A stretch of 64,000 nt of DNA from Quadrisphaera setariae (GTDB lineage: Bacteria > Actinomycetota > Actinomycetes > Actinomycetales > Quadrisphaeraceae): the NCBI RefSeq assembly GCF_008041935.1, contig NZ_VKAC01000004.1:327034-391033 (forward strand), given 5' to 3'. Shown piece by piece: positions 58,095-64,000 of the stretch. Within the stretch, counting starts at the first letter, position 1; every line of letters begins with the position of its first letter. The notes below the pieces were generated by a model. It saw only the letters and a list, made by a program, of their open reading frames with translations, made no database searches and was not told the origin of the DNA. Made by a program: the position numbers and the translations under genes.

Positions 58095-58117
58095 CGCGCC
58101 CCGAGTCCCGGGGCGCG
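58095..58117 (+). promoter_or_regulatory. Leader hairpin upstream of hyu pair 3
   Basis: CGCGCCCCG / CGGGGCGCG with loop AGTCC, 46 bases before the hyuA start. If the TTGACA promoter at 57909 is used, this sits in the mRNA leader and could attenuate. Another imperfect stem (57941-57953 against 57982-58000) lies further upstream in the same leader. Confidence 0.45.
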
Positions 58118-58163
58118 CCGTCGGCTACCCGGCGCTCCCCCGCGCCGGCGAGAGGTGGACCCC

Positions 58164-60230
58164 GTGAGCACCAGCCAGACCCCCACCAGCAGCAGGAGCG
58201 CGCGCGTCGCCATCGACGTCGGCGGCACCTTCACCGACGTCGTGGAGCTGCTGCCCGGGACCGGGGCGCTGCGCTTCGAGAAGGTCCCGACCACCCCCGA
58301 CGCCCCCACGCGCGGCGTGATGGCCGGCTTCGCGGCGACCAGCGGCGAGGTGTCCGCGGTGCGCACCTTCACGCACGGCACCACCCTCGGGCTGAACGCG
58401 CTCCTGACGCGCACCGGGGCGCGGACCGCCGTCGTCGGCACCCGCGGCTTCCGCGACGTGTACCTGCTGGGCCGCACGGACCGCCGCGTCAACTTCGACA
58501 TCACCTACCGCAAGCCCACCGCGCTGCTGGAGCGCTGCGACACCTTCGAGGTGACCGAGCGCTCGTGGCACGACGGCTCGGTGGTGACGCCCTTCGACCG
58601 GGAGGACGCCGCCCGCGTGGCCCGCACCGTGGCCGAGCGCGGCTACGACGCGGTGGCGGTGTGCTTCCTGCACTCCTACGCCAACCCCGACCACGAGCTG
58701 GCGATGCGGGAGGTGCTGGCCGAGCTGGCCCCCGGGGTGACGGTGACGCTCTCGCACGAGCTGAGCCGCGAGTACCGCGAGTTCGAGCGCACCAGCACCG
58801 CCGTGCTCGACGCCTACGTCAAGCCGGTGGTGCGCCGCTACCTGGGGGCGCTCGAGGGAGAGCTGGAGACCGCGGGCTTCGGCGGCCGCTTCCTCATGAC
58901 CCGCTCGGGCGGCGGCGCGATGAGCGCCACCGCCGCGCGCGAGCAGCCGGTCAGCCTCGTCCTGTCGGGTCCGGCGGGCGGCGTGGTCGGGGCGGTGGCC
59001 CTCGCTGAGGCGCTCGGGATGCCCGACCTCATCACCATCGACATGGGCGGCACCTCGCTGGACGCCTCCCTCGTGCTCGACGGTGAGCCGGTGCTGCACC
59101 AGGGCGCCGAGTTCGAGGGCATGCCGATCAACACCCCCTCCCTGTACATCCACACCATCGGCGCCGGCGGCGGGTCGCTGGGCTGGCTCGACGCCGCCGG
59201 GGCCCTGCAGGTCGGCCCGGCGAGCGCCGGGGCGGTGCCCGGGCCGGCCTCCTACGGCCGGGGCGGTGACCGCCCGACGTTCACCGACGCCGCCCTCGCC
59301 ATCGGCTACCTGGGCACCGAGGCGCCGCTGGGCGGGACGCTGCGCCTGGACGCCGAGCTCGCGCACAAGGCCCTGCAGCCCCTCGCGGAGGAGCTGGGCC
59401 TGTCGGTGCCGGCGCTGGCGCGCGGCATGGTCGCCATCTCCACCACAAAGATCATGGGGGCCGTGCGGGCCATCACCGTGGAGGTGGGCCGCGACCCGAA
59501 GGACTTCGCGATGCTCTCCTTCGGCGGCGGCGGCGGGCTGGTGGCCGTCGACGTCGCCGTCGAGCTCGGGATCCCCACCGTGGTGGTGCCGCCGGGGCAG
59601 GGGGCGTTCTGCGCGTTCGGGATGCTCCTGGCCGACGTCCAGCACGACGCCTCGCGCACGGTGGTCACCGCCCTGGACGACCTCGACCCTGCGGAGGCCG
59701 ACACCCAGTGGCGGGCGATGGAGGACGACGCCCGCGCGGCGCTCGCCGAGGAGGGCTTCACCGGTGACGCGGTGGTGGTGGCCCGCAGCCTGGACGTGCG
59801 CTACTCCGGCCAGGAGCACTCGGTGACCCTGCCCGTGGGCGCCGGCCCGCTGGACGCCGCCCGCGTCGCCGCGGACTTCGCGGCGCTGCACGAGCGCCAG
59901 TACGGGCACACGATGACCGACCCCGTGGAGGTGACGACGCTGCGGCTGCGCGCCACCGGTGTGGTCGACAAGCCGGAGCTGCCGCGCCTGCGCCAGCGCA
60001 CCGCGTCCGACGGGCCGCTGCAGCGCGACGGCGAGCGAGCCGTCCACGTCAGCGAGGAGGCGCCCGCGGTGCCCTACGCCCTCTACACCCGCGAGGCGAT
60101 GCTCGCCGGCGACGAGGTCGCCGGCCCCGCCGTCGTCACCGAGCACACCGCCACCACCGTGCTGCACGCCGGCGACGTGCTGCGCGTGGGCTCGCTCGGC
60201 GAGCTCGTCATCACCGTCGGCCAGCGCTGA
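58164..60230 (+). CDS. hyuA: Hydantoinase A / oxoprolinase family protein, HyuA (pair 3)
   Basis: 688 residues from the GTG at 58164 (GAGAGGTGG 6-7 bases upstream); a GTG at 58155 would add three residues. ATPase fold: VAIDVGGTFTDVVELL, FTHGTTLGLNALLTR, ITIDMGGTSLDASLV, HTIGAGGGSLGWL and LSFGGGGGLVAVDVAVELGI. Like pair 1 it has the GGGGG form. Opens a three-gene rightward operon with hyuB and an amidohydrolase. Confidence 0.94.
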   Translation: MSTSQTPTSSRSARVAIDVGGTFTDVVELLPGTGALRFEKVPTTPDAPTRGVMAGFAATSGEVSAVRTFTHGTTLGLNALLTRTGARTAVVGTRGFRDVYLLGRTDRRVNFDITYRKPTALLERCDTFEVTERSWHDGSVVTPFDREDAARVARTVAERGYDAVAVCFLHSYANPDHELAMREVLAELAPGVTVTLSHELSREYREFERTSTAVLDAYVKPVVRRYLGALEGELETAGFGGRFLMTRSGGGAMSATAAREQPVSLVLSGPAGGVVGAVALAEALGMPDLITIDMGGTSLDASLVLDGEPVLHQGAEFEGMPINTPSLYIHTIGAGGGSLGWLDAAGALQVGPASAGAVPGPASYGRGGDRPTFTDAALAIGYLGTEAPLGGTLRLDAELAHKALQPLAEELGLSVPALARGMVAISTTKIMGAVRAITVEVGRDPKDFAMLSFGGGGGLVAVDVAVELGIPTVVVPPGQGAFCAFGMLLADVQHDASRTVVTALDDLDPAEADTQWRAMEDDARAALAEEGFTGDAVVVARSLDVRYSGQEHSVTLPVGAGPLDAARVAADFAALHERQYGHTMTDPVEVTTLRLRATGVVDKPELPRLRQRTASDGPLQRDGERAVHVSEEAPAVPYALYTREAMLAGDEVAGPAVVTEHTATTVLHAGDVLRVGSLGELVITVGQR

Positions 60231-60246
60231 GACCCGGAGGCACCCC

Positions 60247-61995
60247 ATGAGCACGACCACCAGCACCGACGCGATCACCACCGAGGTCATCCGGCACGGC
60301 CTGCTGGCCAGCGCGGAGGAGATGGCGCGCAACCTGTGCCGCACCGCCTACAACACCGTGGTCTACGAGATCCACGACTACGGCATCGGGCTGCACGACG
60401 CCGCCGGCGACGTCGTGGCCGACGCCCCCGGCATCGCCGTGTTCACCCGCGGCAACGACCACGGCATCAAGCGCGCGGTGGAGTTCCTCGGGGCGGAGGC
60501 CATGAGGCCGGGTGACGTCTTCATCCTCAACTACCCGTACTGGTCGAGCGCCCACACGCTCGACCCGCTCGTCTTCGCCCCGATCCACGCCGACGACGAG
60601 GACGGCGCGCAGCAGCTCGTGGGCTTCGCCTCCTGCCGCATCCACGTGCTCGACCTCAAGCAGAAGGACCCGGGCTACGTGCTCGACTCCACCGACGCCT
60701 CGCAGGAGGGGATCTTCTTCCCCGCCACGCGGCTGTACGTCGAGGGCCGGCAGAACGACGACGTCTTCAACATCATCCGGTTCAACTCCCGGATGCCGGA
60801 GCGGACCATCGGCGACATCCAGGCGCAGGTCTCCGCCTGCGTCACGGGCCGCCGGCGGATGCAGGAGCTGGTCGCGAAGTACGGGATGGCGACCGTGCGG
60901 GCGGCGATGCGGGCGATCAACGAGCACGGCGAGAAGCTGGCGCGCCTGGCGCTGGCGGGGCTGCCGAAGGGCACCTGGACCGCGCACGACTTCGTCGACA
61001 ACGACGGCGTCGACCTCGACCGCCTCATCAGGATGAACTGCACGGTGACCATCACCGACGACGAGTTCGTCATCGACTGGACCGGCTCGGAGACGGGCGT
61101 GCGCGGCCCCATCAACCTCCCCGTGGGGCAGACCGAGGCGTTCTGCTCGCTGGTCTTCAAGGCCATGACGACGCCGGACACGCCCGTGGTGGCGGGCAAC
61201 TTCGCGCCGCTGCGGATCGTCACCGAGCCCGGTTCGGTGATGCACGCCGTGCACCCGATGCCGACCTTCACGCTGTGGACCGCCCTCATCGGCGGCGAGG
61301 TGGTGCTCAAGGCCCTCGCCCAGGGCATGCCCGACCGGGTGCCCGCCTCCTCCGGCGGTGACGTCTGCTCGATGATGGGCCTGGGCACCCACCCGCGCAC
61401 CGGGGAGGCCTGGCTGGAGGCCACCAACGAGGCGGTGGGCTTCGGCGGGCACGCCGGGGGCGACGGCGAGGACGGGATCATGCACCTGTCGGAGCCGGGG
61501 TGCCGCAACAACCCCGTCGAGGTGCTGGAGACGAAGTCGTCGATGATCATCGACTCCTACGGCTACCGCCCCGACACCGGCGGCCCCGGCCGCCACCGCG
61601 GCGGCGTGGGCGTGGCCCGCAGCTACCGCTTCACCGGTCCCTCCACCGGCATCTGCCTGGTCTACAAGACCCGCACGAAGCCGTGGCCGGTGCTCGGGGG
61701 CATGCCCGGCGTCAACAACCAGGTCGTCCTCAACCCGGGCACCGACCGGGAGGTCGTGCAGGGCGGGTCGTACAACCACCTGGACGCGGGCGACGTGCTC
61801 GTCAACGCCACCGGTGGGGGCGGCGGGTACGGCGACCCGCTGCTGCGCGACCCCGCGGCCGTCGGCCGTGACGTGCGCAACGAGTTCGTCTCCGTGGGCG
61901 CGGCCCTGCGCGACTACGGCGTGGTGGTCTCGTCCGACGGCACCGTCGACGAGGCGGCCACCGCCGCCGAGCGGGCGTCGCGGGTGCCAGCATGA
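60247..61995 (+). CDS. hyuB: Hydantoinase B / oxoprolinase family protein, HyuB (pair 3)
   Basis: 582 residues, ATG with GGAGG 6 bases upstream. ITTEVIRHGLLASAEEMARNLCRTAYNTVVYEIHDYG (abbreviated) at the N-terminus; DVFILNYPYWSSAHTLD, SETGVRGPINLPVGQTEA, DSYGYRPDTGGPGRHRGG and NATGGGGGYGDPLL. Partner of HyuA pair 3. Its NYPYW segment replaces the NSPY or NDSY of the other two pairs, which suggests a different substrate pocket. Confidence 0.94.
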   Translation: MSTTTSTDAITTEVIRHGLLASAEEMARNLCRTAYNTVVYEIHDYGIGLHDAAGDVVADAPGIAVFTRGNDHGIKRAVEFLGAEAMRPGDVFILNYPYWSSAHTLDPLVFAPIHADDEDGAQQLVGFASCRIHVLDLKQKDPGYVLDSTDASQEGIFFPATRLYVEGRQNDDVFNIIRFNSRMPERTIGDIQAQVSACVTGRRRMQELVAKYGMATVRAAMRAINEHGEKLARLALAGLPKGTWTAHDFVDNDGVDLDRLIRMNCTVTITDDEFVIDWTGSETGVRGPINLPVGQTEAFCSLVFKAMTTPDTPVVAGNFAPLRIVTEPGSVMHAVHPMPTFTLWTALIGGEVVLKALAQGMPDRVPASSGGDVCSMMGLGTHPRTGEAWLEATNEAVGFGGHAGGDGEDGIMHLSEPGCRNNPVEVLETKSSMIIDSYGYRPDTGGPGRHRGGVGVARSYRFTGPSTGICLVYKTRTKPWPVLGGMPGVNNQVVLNPGTDREVVQGGSYNHLDAGDVLVNATGGGGGYGDPLLRDPAAVGRDVRNEFVSVGAALRDYGVVVSSDGTVDEAATAAERASRVPA

Positions 61996-63251
61996 GCCTC
62001 ACCGACCTCGTCGGCCCGGCCGGCCTCGTCGTCGTCGGCGCGGACGTCTGGGACGGTGAGTCCGACTCCACCGCTCCCGCCACCGTGGTCTGCGAGGGCG
62101 GCAGCGTCACCGAGGTGCTCGACCCCGGCGTCGCCTCGGACGCCGCGGTGACCCGCGTGCGCGAGGCCGGGGGCCGGGTGCTCGAGGCGGCGGGGCGTAC
62201 GGTGCTGCCCGGGCTCATCGACGCCCACTGCCACGCCTACGCGGCGGCCCTGTCGCCCCGCGACATCGAGTCGTGGCCGCTCAGCTACGTCGCTCTCAAC
62301 GCCCGGCGCCGCCTGGAGGCGGCTCTCGCGCGCGGCTTCACCACCGTGCGCGACGTGGCCGGTGGCGACGCCGGGCTGGCCCGGGCCCTGGAAGAGGGCC
62401 TGGTCGCCGGCCCGCGCTACCTCTACACCGGCGCCGCCCTGTCGCAGACCGGTGGGCACGGCGAGGTCCGCGGCCGCGGGGAGGAGCTGTGCGGGTGCAA
62501 CGCCCACACCAGCGAGGTGGTCGACGGCGTCGACGCGCTGCGGCGCGCCGTCCGCGAGCGCTTCCACGGCGGGGCGCACGCCATCAAGGTGATGGCCTCC
62601 GGCGGGGTGGTCTCCGAGACCGACCCGATCCGGGTGCCGCAGTACTCCTCCGAAGAGCTGCGGGCGGTGTGCGACGAGGCGGCCCGGCGCGGCTCCTACG
62701 TGGCGGCGCACGCCTACTCGCCGGAGGCGATCGCCCACGCGGTGGCCGCGGGGGTGCGCAGCGTCGAGCACGGGAACCTGCTCGACGCCCCGACGGCGGC
62801 GCTGATGGCCGAGCGGGAGGCGGTGCTCGTGGCGACCCTCGGCTGCTACGAGGCGATGGCCCGCCGCGGCGCTGACCTCGGCATGAGCCCGGTGGCGCAG
62901 GCGAAGAACCGGGAGGTGCTCGCCGCGGGGCGCGACGCGGTGGGCCTGGCGGTGGCCGCCGGGGTGCCGGTGGGCTTCGGCTCGGACCTCATGGGCCCGC
63001 TGGAGGACGAGCAGCTGGCGTGCCTGCGGCTGCACCTCGACGTGCTCGGCCCGCTGCAGGGGCTGCGCTCGGCGACGTCCGTGAACGCAGACGTCCTCCA
63101 GCGCCCCGACCTCGGCCGGGTGCGCGTGGGCTCCGCCGCCGACCTGCTGGTCGTCGACGGCGACCCGTTCACGCGGCCCGACGTGCTGTGGGGCCCGCCG
63201 TCGGGCCGCACGGTGGTGCTCGGCGGACGCGTGCTGCGCGTCGGCGGCTGA
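61992..63251 (+). CDS. Metal-dependent amidohydrolase (COG1228 type)
   Basis: 419 residues, ATG overlapping the hyuB stop (ATGA). Metal and catalytic residues: HCH in LIDAHCHAY (about 75-77), Lys in HAIKVMASGGVV, His in VAAHAYS and VEHGNLL, Asp in VGFGSDLMG. LSQTGGHGEVRG is the same signature as in the paralogue at 36631. The pairing of HyuA/HyuB with this enzyme in two separate units argues that it acts on the same or a successive bond of the substrate. The stop codon lies in an 18-bp tandem repeat with a second in-frame stop. Confidence 0.92.
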   Translation: MSLTDLVGPAGLVVVGADVWDGESDSTAPATVVCEGGSVTEVLDPGVASDAAVTRVREAGGRVLEAAGRTVLPGLIDAHCHAYAAALSPRDIESWPLSYVALNARRRLEAALARGFTTVRDVAGGDAGLARALEEGLVAGPRYLYTGAALSQTGGHGEVRGRGEELCGCNAHTSEVVDGVDALRRAVRERFHGGAHAIKVMASGGVVSETDPIRVPQYSSEELRAVCDEAARRGSYVAAHAYSPEAIAHAVAAGVRSVEHGNLLDAPTAALMAEREAVLVATLGCYEAMARRGADLGMSPVAQAKNREVLAAGRDAVGLAVAAGVPVGFGSDLMGPLEDEQLACLRLHLDVLGPLQGLRSATSVNADVLQRPDLGRVRVGSAADLLVVDGDPFTRPDVLWGPPSGRTVVLGGRVLRVGG

Positions 63252-63275
63252 CGCAGCGTCGGCGGCTGACGCAGC
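63240..63275 (+). repeat. 18-bp tandem duplication over the amidohydrolase stop
   Basis: GTCGGCGGCTGACGCAGC occurs twice back to back (63240-63257, 63258-63275). Each copy carries the stop codon in the same phase, so the gene ends at the first and has a backup at the second. A recent slippage duplication. Confidence 0.8.
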
Positions 63276-63699
63276 GGCGGCAGCAGGCCGCGAGCCGGGC
63301 CGCAGCCCCCACCGCTCCGGTGCGTCGCGGCGCGCACCGGGTGCGGTGGGAGACGGCCCCCTCGACCGGGCCGGACGTCGAAGGGGTCACCGTCCAGGCA
63401 CACCTGGTGGCCGCGCTCATCGCCCTCCGGAGGTCGCCGCGCTGCTCACCGCGTGCTGACACCCAGCAACGACGTCGGCGTCCACCTCCCAGGAGCGGCC
63501 GGCGCCGAGGAGGACCAGTGGCGAGCGCGAGGGGAGAGCACGAGCGAGACACCGGCGACGTGCGGCAGCGCCGCTGCGCCCGGGCCGCCTTCGAAGGCCT
63601 GGTCGCACTGGCCCCGATGGCTCACCGCCACGGCACCGACCCGTGCTGGTCGTCCAGCTGCAGCCCCTGGCTGGAGCAGCCGTTCCGCAGTCCCCCGTT
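63276..63699. other. Gene-free region before the IS110 element
   Basis: About 420 bases without a supported gene. Short open frames exist on both strands, but none has a recognisable domain, and their composition looks like shadow coding. No terminal inverted repeat is seen, as expected for IS110. The left boundary of the element may lie in here or near 63700, where base composition changes. Confidence 0.5.
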
Positions 63700-63710
63700 A
63701 CCTTTTTGAT

Positions 63711-63804
63711 CACCCCAGCGATGGGGTGGCAGGCCACCGCCGCCGGCACGGCTGAGTTCCCCTGTGCACCGATGATCTGGGGGTGTTGCCACCGGCGGCG
63801 GGTG
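63711..63804 (+). ncRNA. Candidate IS110 bridge RNA (structured left end)
   Basis: Two stems upstream of the transposase: CACCCCA / TGGGGTG (63711-63717, 63722-63728) with a GCGA tetraloop, then a large hairpin with arms 63735-63746 and 63792-63804 (one bulge) around a 45-base internal loop. In IS110-group elements the left end encodes a bridge RNA with a 5' stem-loop and two guide-bearing loops. Exact ends and loop assignment are inference; the RNA may extend toward 63900. Confidence 0.5.
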
Positions 63805-63921
63805 GGCACTGGTGATCGCTGATAGGGACCTGCGGAGTCGTTCGCTGTTCGTAACGTGGCTGCGACGCGGGTGTCCAGGCTGGCCTGCCGCGTGTGCGTC
63901 GACGGCGACCAGGAGGACGCG

Positions 63922-64000
63922 ATGGACCCATCCGAGCACCACTTCGACGTCTACGTCGGCTTGGACGTCGGTAAAGCCGACCATCACGCCTGCGCCCTGG
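63922..64000 (+). CDS. IS110-family transposase (DEDD), N-terminal fragment cut by window end
   Basis: ATG with AGGAGG 6 bases upstream. The 26 visible codons read HHFDVYVGLDVGKADHHACA after the first Met-Asp-Pro-Ser-Glu, which is the strand of the RuvC-like DEDD domain carrying its first Asp (VGLDVGK). Family assignment is secure from this motif, although it is short. Whether the gene is intact cannot be seen. Confidence 0.8.
   Translation, partial: MDPSEHHFDVYVGLDVGKADHHACAL

Larger units (their letters stand above)
63700..64000 (+). mobile_element. IS110-family insertion sequence, left end (continues past the window)
   Basis: Identified by the transposase N-terminus starting at 63922. 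The preceding roughly 220 bases are non-coding, locally more AT-rich (for example TTACCTTTTTGATC near 63698) and structured. IS110 elements lack terminal inverted repeats, so the left boundary given here is approximate; the right end is outside the window. Confidence 0.7.

Noticed and set aside
63276..63700. Possible decayed transposase or small gene
   Set aside because: Small open frames on both strands have no recognisable motif, RBS or homology that I can see; nothing supports a pseudogene call.
1..64000. tRNA, rRNA or riboswitch genes
   Set aside because: I looked in intergenic gaps for cloverleaf-type GTTCRANNC boxes and known riboswitch cores and saw none; a covariance-model scan would be needed to exclude them fully.

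Overview
The window is about 74% GC with gene-dense, high-GC coding bias, frequent GTG starts, 4-bp ATGA/GTGA stop-start overlaps and U-less palindromic terminators. A eukaryotic-type Ser/Thr kinase, an ATP-dependent LigB-type ligase, DUF4173/DUF4190/DUF808 proteins and PucR, GntR/FCD and LysR regulators all point to an actinomycete. A member of the Kineosporiales or a neighbouring order is plausible, but the genus is inference only. No rRNA, tRNA or CRISPR array was seen.

Left part (1-31600) is a mosaic of small chromosomal units. It opens with the truncated C-terminal part of a receptor Ser/Thr kinase and a membrane-anchored Ala-rich protein. An ATP-dependent DNA ligase, a GNAT-like protein and a DEDDh exonuclease-like protein follow. 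Next come a leftward EamA / GH28 lipoprotein / luciferase-like flavoenzyme operon and a mirror-image pair of EamA+LysR modules (9177-13071). Then come a PLP class-V enzyme, a response regulator/histidine kinase pair, a DUF4173 membrane protein, an HDOD protein, a DUF4190 protein, an asparaginase operon, a deaminase, a DUF808 protein, a VOC protein, an old-yellow-enzyme homologue, an aldo/keto reductase, a beta-hydroxyacid dehydrogenase and a bifunctional PutA facing a LysR regulator. Large perfect palindromes separate many of these genes. Two of them (23333-23415 and 27730-27801) are nested cruciforms sharing most of a 25-bp core, so they look like copies of one interspersed element.

Right part (32577-63251) is a roughly 31-kb catabolic superlocus built from five transcription units. 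(1) Leftward hyuA-hyuB, then solute-binding protein, amidohydrolase and a complete Dpp/Opp-type importer. (2) Leftward ornithine-cyclodeaminase homologue plus GntR/FCD regulator. (3) Rightward hyuA-hyuB. (4) Leftward ABM monooxygenase-like protein, Rbs-type importer, short divergent HyuA-like protein, DUF917 protein and PucR regulator. (5) Rightward hyuA-hyuB-amidohydrolase. There are thus three full hydantoinase/oxoprolinase pairs, one divergent HyuA-like protein, two importers of different classes and three regulators. The natural reading is import and hydrolytic opening of cyclic amides or imides (hydantoins, lactams or thiohydantoins); the exact substrate cannot be read from the sequence. 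A 19-bp motif (16/19 identical) sits about 30 bp upstream of units 1 and 2, in the same orientation, and a 10-bp-periodic repeat array sits just upstream of unit 4.

The right edge enters an IS110-family element: the first 26 codons of its DEDD transposase are present. Upstream is a non-coding, structured left end where this family encodes its bridge RNA.
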